A stretch of 5,665 nucleotides of DNA, taken from Thermosulfurimonas sp. (GTDB taxonomy: Bacteria > Desulfobacterota > Thermodesulfobacteria > Thermodesulfobacteriales > Thermodesulfobacteriaceae). This document shows, piece by piece, positions 1 to 5,244 of this stretch. A model generated the notes under the pieces. The model saw only the letters and a program-made list of their open reading frames with translations, had not been told where the DNA came from and searched no databases. Positions within the stretch are counted from its first letter, which is position 1, and each line of letters begins with the position of its first letter. The stretch lies in NCBI GenBank assembly GCA_015487645.1, contig WFPH01000102.1, positions 1 through 5,665 of the forward strand, written 5' to 3'. A program made the translations under genes and the position numbers.

Positions 1-6
1 CCCTGT

Positions 7-71
7 GGGGGAGGGTTGGGGAGGGGGAAATTCAAGGGTTTTCTTCCCCTCCACCATCCCCCCGAAGGGGG
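7..71. repeat. G-rich/C-rich inverted repeat with G-quadruplex motif
   Basis: On the + strand, positions 7-27 consist of four G runs (5, 3, 4 and 5 bases) separated by A, TT and A, which is a canonical G-quadruplex pattern. The same arm is imperfectly complementary to 44-62; for example GGAGG...GAA at 20-29 pairs with TTCCCCTCC at 44-52 with one bulged G. A second small hairpin, CCCCC-GAA-GGGGG, occupies 59-71 and competes for the C run. No T run follows, so this is not a classical intrinsic terminator. It could end the upstream transcript, act in the yedF leader, or be a dispersed intergenic repeat. The pairings are seen directly; any function is inferred. Confidence 0.5.
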
Positions 72-91
72 AATGTTATTCAGAGGTCTCA

Positions 92-108
92 TCCATAAAT
101 TTTATGGA
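92..108. promoter_or_regulatory. perfect palindrome, candidate operator upstream of yedF
   Basis: TCCATAAA-T-TTTATGGA is a perfect inverted repeat with 8-base arms and a 1-base centre, standing in an AT-rich patch 80 bases before the yedF start. It lies just upstream of a TATAAC hexamer (117-122), where a -35 element would normally be, and no good TTGACA-like -35 is visible. That arrangement fits a binding site for a dimeric regulator, either an activator replacing the -35 contact or a repressor. I cannot assign it to a named regulator family. Confidence 0.4.
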
Positions 109-116
109 CAGAAATC

Positions 117-122
117 TATAAC
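117..122 (+). promoter_or_regulatory. possible -10 element for yedF
   Basis: TATAAC matches the sigma-70 -10 consensus at five of six positions and lies 66 bases before the yedF ATG. The -35 region at the proper distance is poor and coincides with the palindrome at 92-108, so this would be a regulator-dependent promoter if real. Confidence 0.3.
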
Positions 123-187
123 TCAAATTTGCTTCCTCAGTTTCCCTCTCTTAAGTTTTAAAGCGAAACCTGGACAAGGGTGAAGGT

Positions 188-784
188 ATGCGGGAAATAG
201 ACTGTCGCGGGCTGGCCTGTCCGCAGCCGGTTCTTGAGACCAAAGAGGCCCTTGAGAAGTTAAGAGAGGGGGAAGTTCTACGGGTTTTAGTGGACAACGA
301 GGCTGCGGTCAAAAACGTCTCGCGTTTTGCCGAAGCCCAGGGACATACGGTACGGGTTTCGGAGGCCCAGGATTCTTATGTCCTTGAGATTACGAAAAAG
401 AGGCCCGGGCATCCGGTGGAAGAGGTTTCCTGTGAGCGTCCCGAAGGAGTTTTCCGCGTGGTGGTGGTGGCTTCTGATCGGATGGGGGAAGGCGATGAGG
501 CCTTGGGCCGCAAGCTCTTGGTCAACTTTTTGAAGACCCTCAAGGAGGTCTCACCGCGGCCTCAGGCGCTGGTTTTTTACAACCGGGGGGTTTTCCTCTC
601 TACGGAAGACTCTCCGGTCCTCGAAGAGCTGAAAGAGCTTGAGGAGCGCGGAGTAGACATCCTTTCCTGTTGGACCTGTCTTTCGCATTATGGCCTCGAA
701 GACAAACTTCGGGTAGGCCGTGCCAGCAATATGTACGAAATTCTCTCTATTCTTATGCGGGCTACCCTTATCATCCGCCCCTGA
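188..784 (+). CDS. yedF: YedF-type selenium/sulfur metabolism protein (TusA-like + DsrE-like)
   Basis: This 198-residue cytoplasmic protein has two parts. Residues 1-70 are a TusA/SirA-like domain that opens with the signature IDCRGLACPQP, in which Cys11 of the CPxP motif is the conserved sulfur/selenium-carrying position of the family. Residues 88-198 resemble the DsrE-like half typical of full-length YedF and contain a Cys-Trp-Thr-Cys pair (161, 164) and the ending GRASNMYEI. This two-domain layout and length match the family that is annotated as selenium metabolism protein YedF because it co-occurs with selenium-utilisation genes; its biochemical role is not firmly established. The ATG is preceded by AAGGGTG at 176-182 with suitable spacing. 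No sel genes are visible in the window. The family usually has Gly where Trp162 stands (from memory), a minor oddity. Identification is confident; function is inferred from the family. Confidence 0.9.
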   Translation: MREIDCRGLACPQPVLETKEALEKLREGEVLRVLVDNEAAVKNVSRFAEAQGHTVRVSEAQDSYVLEITKKRPGHPVEEVSCERPEGVFRVVVVASDRMGEGDEALGRKLLVNFLKTLKEVSPRPQALVFYNRGVFLSTEDSPVLEELKELEERGVDILSCWTCLSHYGLEDKLRVGRASNMYEILSILMRATLIIRP

Positions 785-849
785 GCCCTGGCCTTCTGGC
801 TAAGAGGCGTTAGAATCTTATAAGCGAAATAAACGAGAAGACGACTCTA

Positions 850-1098
850 TTGTTCTGGGCGACATGGGTATCTCTTCTTGGGCTTTGGGCGGTGCCGGTG
901 TGGGCCAACGGTTTCGAAGAGGAAAATAGGCTTTGCTTTAATTATGGGACTGGCCCTTTTGGTTGCCCTGGGGCGACGGCCAAGGCCGCCTGGTTGATGT
1001 TGAAACGCAAAGCCTTTAGGAAGGTGCATCACTTTTGCGCTTATGTTACTTTAACTTTGGCTTTGGTGCATGCCATTTATAAATCTGTTTTTCACTAA
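850..1098 (+). CDS. small membrane-associated histidine-containing protein, unknown
   Basis: I do not recognise this 82-residue protein. It would start at TTG (850); the nearest in-frame upstream stop is at 811-813 and no ATG lies between. Residues 1-19 look like a signal peptide or N-anchor, hydrophobic and ending VWA before Asn20. Residues 59-81 form a second hydrophobic helix with His60, His61 and His74. The 13-14 residue spacing of histidines on one helix resembles the haem-ligand spacing of cytochrome b / ferric-reductase-like membrane domains, but the protein is far too short for a full domain of that kind. Cys29, Cys39 and Cys63 are also present, and a KRK stretch precedes the helix. 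It ends 9 bases before smpB, so the two are probably co-transcribed. The ribosome-binding site is weak, which makes the start uncertain. It could be a small partner subunit or a remnant of a larger membrane cytochrome; both are inference. Confidence 0.55.
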   Translation: MFWATWVSLLGLWAVPVWANGFEEENRLCFNYGTGPFGCPGATAKAAWLMLKRKAFRKVHHFCAYVTLTLALVHAIYKSVFH

Positions 1099-1107
1099 AG
1101 GTTAAAG

Positions 1108-1563
1108 ATGGAAAAGACGGTGGCGACTAATAAAAAAGCACGTTTCCTTTACGACATTGAAGAGACCTATGAGGCCGGTCTTGTGCTCACCGGTCCGGAA
1201 GTCAAAAGTTTGCGTATGGGGAGGGCCAATCTGGCCGACAGTTTTGCCCGGGTAGTGGACGGGGAGGTTTACCTTTACAACATGCATATCAGCCCTTACC
1301 CCTTCTCTAGGGAGGCTGCTTTCTCTGACCCTCGGAGGACGCGCAAACTTCTTCTTCATAAGCGAGAGATCAACCGTCTGGCAGGCAAAGTGGCTGAACG
1401 AGGTTACACCCTGATTCCTCTCAGGGTCTATTTCAAGGACGGGTGGGCCAAAGTAGAGCTGGCTCTGGCCAAAGGAAAGAAGCTTCACGATCGGCGGGAG
1501 ACCATCAAGCGCCGGGAGGAAGAACGCGCTCTCCGGCGCCGTTTCAAGGGCAAGATCCGTTAA
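1108..1563 (+). CDS. smpB: SsrA-binding protein SmpB
   Basis: SmpB binds tmRNA and brings it to ribosomes stalled on mRNAs lacking a stop codon, the first step of trans-translation. The 151-residue length is normal for the family. Family features visible in order are the N-terminal NKKA (8-11), LTGPEVKSLR (27-36), HISPY (60-64), the DPRRTRKLLLHKREI segment (74-88), and the basic C-terminal tail KGKKLHDRRETIKRRE (122-137), which in this family enters the mRNA channel of the ribosome. The ATG has an AAAGG ribosome-binding site at 1097-1101. The gene follows the preceding small membrane protein gene by 9 bases and lies 77 bases before ssrA, the RNA that its product serves, which is strong contextual support. 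No truncation or missing key segment is seen. Confidence 0.97.
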   Translation: MEKTVATNKKARFLYDIEETYEAGLVLTGPEVKSLRMGRANLADSFARVVDGEVYLYNMHISPYPFSREAAFSDPRRTRKLLLHKREINRLAGKVAERGYTLIPLRVYFKDGWAKVELALAKGKKLHDRRETIKRREEERALRRRFKGKIR

Positions 1564-1583
1564 TTTTCCCATTTTCAGGGGGA

Positions 1584-1613
1584 TTGGACAACCTGGACAA
1601 CGCGATTTATTAT
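1584..1613 (+). promoter_or_regulatory. possible promoter for ssrA
   Basis: In the smpB-ssrA gap, TTGGAC (1584-1589) and TATTAT (1608-1613) are 18 bases apart. The -10 is good and the -35 is weak. Transcription would begin near 1620, leaving a short 5' leader to be removed by RNase P, as is usual for tmRNA precursors. Transcription from the smpB promoter is an alternative. Confidence 0.35.
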
Positions 1614-1640
1614 GTAGTAAGGAATTGTTCTTTCACAAGT

Positions 1641-2001
1641 GGGGGCGACGTGGGCTCGACGGGGGTGTGTAGGCCTAAACGGCGTGCCGAGGTCCCCACC
1701 GCCTCGTTAAAAAGGTGGGAAAAACACAAGTGCCGACGAGTACGCTTACGCTCTGGCGGCCTAAAGAATAGAGCCGCCCGCTCCGGATGAGCCGCAGGCC
1801 CCGGCGGCCTCCGGGGCGTCGGGTTACGGGGCTGGGCTTAGGGGAGTGCCTGCCTCCTCTAAGCCGAGAATCCTGCAGGCTGGGCAAAGGGGAAGCGCCC
1901 GGGTCTTCACCCTTTGCCGAGATTAGCTACCCGGGCTACGCACGTAGAAGTTTAGGCTGAAGCACCTCCGGACGCGGGTTCGATTCCCGCCGCCTCCACC
2001 A
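1641..2001 (+). ncRNA. ssrA: transfer-messenger RNA (tmRNA)
   Basis: This 361-nt RNA acts as both tRNA and mRNA to rescue stalled ribosomes and tag the unfinished protein for proteolysis. The 5' end GGGGGCG pairs over seven bases with CGCCTCC at 1991-1997 to form the acceptor stem, followed by discriminator A and an encoded CCA. The T arm is GCGGG-TTCGATT-CCCGC (1976-1990 region). The 5' part carries the family's GGGCTCGACGGGG segment. A first pseudoknot stem is visible as CCCACC (1695-1700) with GGTGGG (1714-1719), just before the tag reading frame; a GC-rich series of helices follows the tag. It is the standard one-piece form, with no permutation. It lies directly downstream of smpB. No T-rich intrinsic terminator follows the CCA, perhaps because the adjoining DNA was replaced by an insertion. 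Confidence 0.96.
1732..1764 (+). other. tmRNA proteolysis-tag reading frame (ADEYAYALAA)
   Basis: The resume codon GCC at 1732 follows the ACAAGT segment after the first pseudoknot. Translation gives ADEYAYALAA and stops at TAA (1762-1764). The C-terminal ALAA is the degradation signal recognised by ClpXP-type proteases in bacterial tags. The reading is direct; the exact resume codon is assigned by analogy with other tmRNAs. Confidence 0.9.
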
Positions 2002-2014
2002 ATTTTAAACGATT
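1993..2014 (+). repeat. direct repeat copy 1, at the tmRNA 3' end
   Basis: The last 9 bases of ssrA (CCTCCACCA) plus the next 13 bases match positions 2182-2203 at 19 of 22 positions without gaps. Short duplications of a tRNA or tmRNA 3' end are the hallmark of tyrosine-integrase attachment sites, and ssrA is a common target. No integrase is present here, so the call remains tentative. Confidence 0.4.
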
Positions 2015-2367
2015 TCTTGCGGACTTATGAACGCCAAAGTCAGCTTGATGACGGTTTGGTGATGGTTCCAGAATCCCTTGATAGACAAGGCTTTCCAGCC
2101 ATCAGTTTCTTCAGGAGTTCGCACTACCGGTACTTAGCTTATTATAACCGTTGATCCCCCTCCAATACTGATCCTCCACTACCTCAACCAATTTTTAGCG
2201 ATTATTCCTGGAAGCACTTTTTATGTGACACTCAGACCTCATGATTTTAAGGTTTTAGAGGCTGAAAATGTCACCTGTTTGATAACCCCATTAATAATAT
2301 AAGGTACTCCTCCCACTACTTTACCATCTTCCACATCTGGACATCTTTGGGGACATTGTGGGGGCGG
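2005..2367 (-). pseudogene. decayed transposase-like gene, possibly IS1595 family
   Basis: No intact ORF exists here, but the minus strand has protein-like pieces in plausible order. The segment 2367-2239 reads PPPQCPQRCPDVEDGKVVGG and onward, like a damaged N-terminal zinc ribbon. The segment 2194-2111 reads LVEVVEDQYWRGINGYNKL, resembling the VEVDExxxGG region around the first catalytic Asp. The segment 2133-2005 reads RTPEETDGWKAL...NHHQTVIKL..FISPQE, resembling the TDGWKAY...H.tVnHs..FvdP segment of IS1595-family DDE transposases. The pieces are separated by stops and at least one frame change, and the final HTNxIE part is missing where the sequence reaches the ssrA end. The remnant is also shorter than a normal gene of about 300 codons, implying internal deletion. 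The family assignment rests on remembered motif patterns and is tentative. Confidence 0.35.
2182..2203 (+). repeat. direct repeat copy 2 of the tmRNA 3' end
   Basis: CCTCAACCAATTTTTAGCGATT differs from the segment starting at 1993 at three of 22 positions (5, 15 and 17). The two copies are 189 bases apart. This copy overlaps the putative transposase remnant, so it may be chance similarity or a deletion footprint and need not be an integrase attachment site. Confidence 0.35.
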
Positions 2368-2375
2368 TCAGGAAC

Positions 2376-2404
2376 TTGACAAAGCTTCCGATCTTGCCTA
2401 CTTT
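2376..2404 (+). promoter_or_regulatory. sigma-70-type promoter for the helicase-like gene
   Basis: A perfect TTGACA -35 (2376-2381) is followed after 17 bases by TACTTT (2399-2404), a moderate -10. Transcription would start near 2411, giving a leader of about 65 bases that contains the hairpin at 2415-2448. It lies just outside the transposase-like remnant and before the gene starting at 2478. Confidence 0.5.
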
Positions 2405-2414
2405 CTCTTCACCA

Positions 2415-2448
2415 GAGGGCGGTTAGCGCGGGGGTGAGTCACGCCCTC
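2415..2448 (+). promoter_or_regulatory. hairpin at the 5' end of the helicase-like gene's leader
   Basis: GAGGGCG (2415-2421) pairs perfectly with CGCCCTC (2442-2448) around a 20-base loop. It would lie within a few bases of the predicted transcription start. Such 5' stem-loops can protect mRNA from decay or serve in autoregulation by an RNA-binding protein; nothing here decides between these. No T run follows, so it is not a terminator. Confidence 0.4.
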
Positions 2449-2477
2449 GGCACCAGGCTTCAAAAGAGGGTTCTTCC

Positions 2478-3770
2478 ATGGAAAGCGGGGCAGGGGGAGC
2501 AAGAGCGCTTTCTGTGGCTCTTCACGGGCGGCCCTTCGCCCAATTTCCTCTTAATGTCAGACTCAAAGAAAACCTTGAGAAACAGGGCTTCCGGCGCACT
2601 ACAAGTCTCCAGGATCTGGCCCTAACGGAAGCCCTCCGAGGTCGAGATCTCATCCTCAAGGCTCGTCGCGGAAGTGGCAAGGGAATTTTCCTCCTGTTGG
2701 GGGCTTTGAATCGTCTGGCCGGAAGCAACGGAGACCGGGAATTAAAACCTCGGGCCCTAATCCTGACCTCAAGCGGAGAGCGGGCCAAGCTCCTCGGAGA
2801 ATGGGCCCGGAAGTTAGCTGAGGGGCTCGAGGTGGAAATAACGGTCTTCTCGGGGGAAGACCGGATCACCCAGGAGGAACTTCAGGCCCTAGAAAAGGTG
2901 GGGGATCTTCTGATTATAACCCCCGATGGTCTCAACCGGGCCCTCAAGTGGCATCTCCTCAAGCTCCACGGTCTCAAACTCTTAATTGTGGATGAGCTGG
3001 AAAAGATGGTCGCCCGCAGCCAGGCTTTTATCCGCCAGCTGCTGCAGAAGCTTCCGCCATCTGAAAGGCGCCAGACCATCGTACTCCTGGAGGAACTCAC
3101 CTACCCCGCTCTGGAGGTGGCTTCCGAGATCACCAGGGAGCCCGAGGAGATCTATGTCGAAGAAGGTCGGTTGGATTTTTCCTCGGTAAAGCTCTCTCTC
3201 ATTCACATCTCCGAAGAAGAAAAGTTTTCCCTACTCCTTGGTCTCCTTCGCCGCAAGGGTTGGCCCAGGGCTCTGATCTTCGTAAATGAGAAGGGAGAAG
3301 CTCAAAAACTGACCGACGATCTCAAGGCCCTGGGGCTCAAAGCCGTCTTCTTAAAACCGGAACTACCACTCCCTCTGCGGCTCAATTTCCTGAAACTCTT
3401 TGCCCGGGGAGAAGCCCGAGTCATGGTGGCCACCGATGCCGGCTGCCGTTTTATTCAGGATCCCGAGCTTGAGCTCATCATCAACTACGATCTACCGGAG
3501 CTTCCGAGCGATTTTCTCCAGCGGGCTGCCCGCCTCAAGAAACCTTCAGGAGAGATCATATCCCTGTGTGACGAAAGCGGGGCCTTTTTCCTGGAAGACA
3601 TAGAGAACCTCCTCGGACGCAAGATGACGGTCATCTTCCCCGAACCCGAGGAAGAGTGGCTGGTCTCCCCCGTGGTCGTCCGGGAGGAACTGGGTGGCCC
3701 GGGTCGCCAGTCCCCGGCCCGTCCTTCACGGTCCCGCCGCAGCCGGCCGCGTCCTCGTCCCCGAGGATAA
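2478..3770 (+). CDS. degenerate DEAD-box-like RNA helicase with Arg-rich tail
   Basis: This 430-residue protein has the two RecA-like domains of DEAD-box RNA helicases. It keeps a Q-motif region (Phe38, Gln45, GRD at 55-57), a P-loop ARRGSGKG (62-69), TPDGL (149-152 region), motif IV-like ALIFVN (265-270), and motif V-like VATDAG (317-322). Several key positions are altered. The P-loop Thr after Lys68 is Gly, DEAD becomes DELE (172-175), the SAT motif is replaced by LLEEL (203-207), ARGLD is missing from motif V, and HRxGRxGR becomes QRAARLKK (348-355). Residues 407-430 are an Arg/Pro/Ser-rich, probably disordered RNA-binding tail. ATP hydrolysis and unwinding are therefore doubtful; a structural or RNA-chaperone role is possible. 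The ATG has AGAGGG at 2465-2470, seven bases upstream, which supports this start. A promoter precedes it; the downstream purine gene has its own likely promoter. Confidence 0.8.
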   Translation: MESGAGGARALSVALHGRPFAQFPLNVRLKENLEKQGFRRTTSLQDLALTEALRGRDLILKARRGSGKGIFLLLGALNRLAGSNGDRELKPRALILTSSGERAKLLGEWARKLAEGLEVEITVFSGEDRITQEELQALEKVGDLLIITPDGLNRALKWHLLKLHGLKLLIVDELEKMVARSQAFIRQLLQKLPPSERRQTIVLLEELTYPALEVASEITREPEEIYVEEGRLDFSSVKLSLIHISEEEKFSLLLGLLRRKGWPRALIFVNEKGEAQKLTDDLKALGLKAVFLKPELPLPLRLNFLKLFARGEARVMVATDAGCRFIQDPELELIINYDLPELPSDFLQRAARLKKPSGEIISLCDESGAFFLEDIENLLGRKMTVIFPEPEEEWLVSPVVVREELGGPGRQSPARPSRSRRSRPRPRPRG

Positions 3771-3775
3771 CCCAT

Positions 3776-3805
3776 TTGACTCCGGGGCCCTTTTTGGGCT
3801 ATCCT
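3776..3805 (+). promoter_or_regulatory. likely promoter for the AICAR transformylase gene
   Basis: TTGACT (3776-3781) and TATCCT (3800-3805) are 18 bases apart, in the 69-base gap after the helicase-like gene. The hexamers match consensus at five and four of six positions. Transcription would start near 3812, leaving a short leader with a strong ribosome-binding site. No purine-responsive operator or riboswitch is apparent in this short gap. Confidence 0.4.
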
Positions 3806-3839
3806 TTGGGGAGGAGAAAATCAGGAAGGGGGTGTCATC

Positions 3840-5135
3840 GTGTCCGAGGATCTCAAAAAGATGTACCGCGCCATCAAAGGTGACCACTTCCCTCCGGAAA
3901 TCCGGATAACTTTCGGAGACCAAACCCTGGTTTACCGCAAACGCACCTGGAAGATCGAGGTCGAGCCGGGCGTGATAGAAGAAAGGGGACTACGCTACGG
4001 CGAAAACCCCGACCAGGAAGCCGCCCTCTACGAGCTGGTAAACGGCAACCTGGTATTGGGCGAGTGCGAATTCATCCAGCCCGGATGGGGGCTGGTCTCG
4101 AGCCTCCGCGAGGAGGACATGCTGCAGTTCGGAAAGCATCCCAGCAAGACCAATCTCACGGATGTGGACAACGCCCTTAACATTCTCCGGTATCTCAGCC
4201 AGAAACCCTGCTGTGTGATCGTCAAGCACAACAACCCCTGCGGGGTAGCTTATGGAGAGACTATTGCAGAGGCCTTCGTGCGGGCCTTCCGGGCGGACCG
4301 GATTGCGGCCTTCGGAGGGGCCATTGCGCTGAATCGTCCGGTGGACAAAGCCTGCGCCGAAGCCATAAGCGAACAGTACTTCGAAGTAGTGGCCGCTCCG
4401 GAATACGAAGAAGGCGCCGTTGAGATCCTCAAGAAGCGGTCCAATCTGCGGATCATTCGGATCAAGCGCATGGATCGGTTGGAAGAATACTGGGGGCTTC
4501 CGGTGGTGGAGTTCAAAAGTCTCATGGATGGAGGGATCATCGTCCAGCAGTCTCAGATCAACAAGGTCCGGGGGCCCGAGAATCTTATGCCGGCCGTGGC
4601 CAAAAAACCCGATGGCACCGAGGTGCGCTGCAAACGCGAGCCCACCGAGCGGGAAATTCAGGACATGATCTTCGGTTGGGCGGTGGAAATGGGAGTAACC
4701 TCCAACTCGGTACTCTTTGTAAAGGATCAGTGCACCGTGGCCATTGGAACTGGCGAGCAGGATCGGGTGGGGGTCACCGAAATCGCCATTTTCAAGGCCT
4801 ATACCAAGTACGCCGACCTCCTCTGTTACGATCGCTACGGTATACCCTATAAACAACTGGAGCTTGAGATCCGCAAGGGCCAGCGTCCCGAATCCCAGAA
4901 GCTTGAGATCGACGAGGAAACCAAAGCGGCCCGGGCTGGTCTTCCGGGTTCGGTGATGGTCTCGGACGCTTTCTTCCCCTTCCGGGACGCGGTGGATGTG
5001 GCTATCCGGCAGGGCATCACTGCCATTATCCAGCCGGGAGGGTCGCTCAGGGATTGGGAATCCATTGAGGCCTGTAACGAAGCCGAGCCTCCGGTGGCCA
5101 TGGTCTTCACCGGACAGCGGGTTTTCAAACACTAA
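3840..5135 (+). CDS. stand-alone AICAR formyltransferase (PurH C-terminal domain type)
   Basis: This cytoplasmic enzyme would formylate AICAR with 10-formyl-tetrahydrofolate to give FAICAR, the penultimate step of IMP synthesis. Diagnostic segments are LRYGENPDQ (51-59), the catalytic KHNNPCG (Lys129, His130), AFGG (157-160), SDAFFPFRDAVDVA (375-388), QPGGSLRD (398-405) and the C-terminal FTGQRVFKH (423-431). Ordinary PurH has about 510-530 residues and starts with an IMP cyclohydrolase (MGS-like) domain. That domain is absent here and replaced by about 50 residues of unassigned sequence, so ring closure must be supplied by another gene. Residues about 325-365 look like an insertion relative to standard PurH. 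The GTG start follows AGGAAGGG (3823-3830) at good spacing; the internal ATG at 3861 lacks this. The large opposite-strand ORF over the gene is a coding shadow. The separate-domain form has been called PurV in the archaeal literature, from memory, so no symbol is given. Confidence 0.88.
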   Translation: MSEDLKKMYRAIKGDHFPPEIRITFGDQTLVYRKRTWKIEVEPGVIEERGLRYGENPDQEAALYELVNGNLVLGECEFIQPGWGLVSSLREEDMLQFGKHPSKTNLTDVDNALNILRYLSQKPCCVIVKHNNPCGVAYGETIAEAFVRAFRADRIAAFGGAIALNRPVDKACAEAISEQYFEVVAAPEYEEGAVEILKKRSNLRIIRIKRMDRLEEYWGLPVVEFKSLMDGGIIVQQSQINKVRGPENLMPAVAKKPDGTEVRCKREPTEREIQDMIFGWAVEMGVTSNSVLFVKDQCTVAIGTGEQDRVGVTEIAIFKAYTKYADLLCYDRYGIPYKQLELEIRKGQRPESQKLEIDEETKAARAGLPGSVMVSDAFFPFRDAVDVAIRQGITAIIQPGGSLRDWESIEACNEAEPPVAMVFTGQRVFKH

Positions 5136-5136
5136 A

Positions 5137-5244
5137 ATGAGGTCTTTAGAACGAGAAAACCTAGCCCAATTTTTCCGGGATTTCCGGGAAACAACCTCGC
5201 TCTCGCTGAGAGTGAGGCCCCGGAGGATCGATACCGCTAACTGA
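5137..5244 (+). CDS. 35-residue small ORF, unknown
   Basis: This ORF begins one base after the AICAR transformylase stop and ends in TGA, whose last base is the A of the next gene's ATG (TGATG). It encodes a hydrophilic, Arg-rich peptide, starting MRSLERENLAQFF and ending RPRRIDTAN. I do not recognise it. There is no strong ribosome-binding site, but translation could be coupled to the upstream gene, and its own termination could in turn deliver ribosomes to the downstream start, whose Shine-Dalgarno-like GGAGG at 5222-5226 is too far away (17 bases). It may be a real small protein, a coupling leader peptide, or merely chance spacer sequence. Confidence 0.4.
   Translation: MRSLERENLAQFFRDFRETTSLSLRVRPRRIDTAN

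Noticed and set aside
1102..1572. A 156-codon open frame on the minus strand
   Set aside because: It is the antisense shadow of smpB, which is unmistakable on the + strand.
1443..1790. A + strand open frame running from smpB through the ssrA 5' half
   Set aside because: It overlaps smpB out of frame and passes through the tmRNA structure; only its stretch at 1732-1761 is translated, as the tag.
2408..2457. tRNA-like look of the segment with GGTTAGCGCG and a GCACCA end
   Set aside because: It is far too short and has no T arm, anticodon arm or acceptor stem; the supported structure is a simple 7-bp hairpin.
3787..3800. GGCCC-TTTTT-GGGC as a terminator of the helicase-like gene
   Set aside because: The stem is only four base pairs, the T run is in the loop and not after it, and the segment is better explained as the spacer of the promoter at 3776-3805.
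3990..5132. A 380-codon open frame on the minus strand
   Set aside because: It lies wholly opposite the AICAR transformylase gene, whose conserved catalytic motifs prove the + strand is coding; the reverse translation has no recognisable domain and reflects GC-rich codon usage.
5242..5244. TGA of the small ORF as a selenocysteine codon, suggested by yedF nearby
   Set aside because: The frame beyond TGA soon becomes inconsistent with a protein and stops, while the overlapping +1 frame starting at ATG 5244 is clearly coding; no SECIS-like requirement is met by anything I can see.
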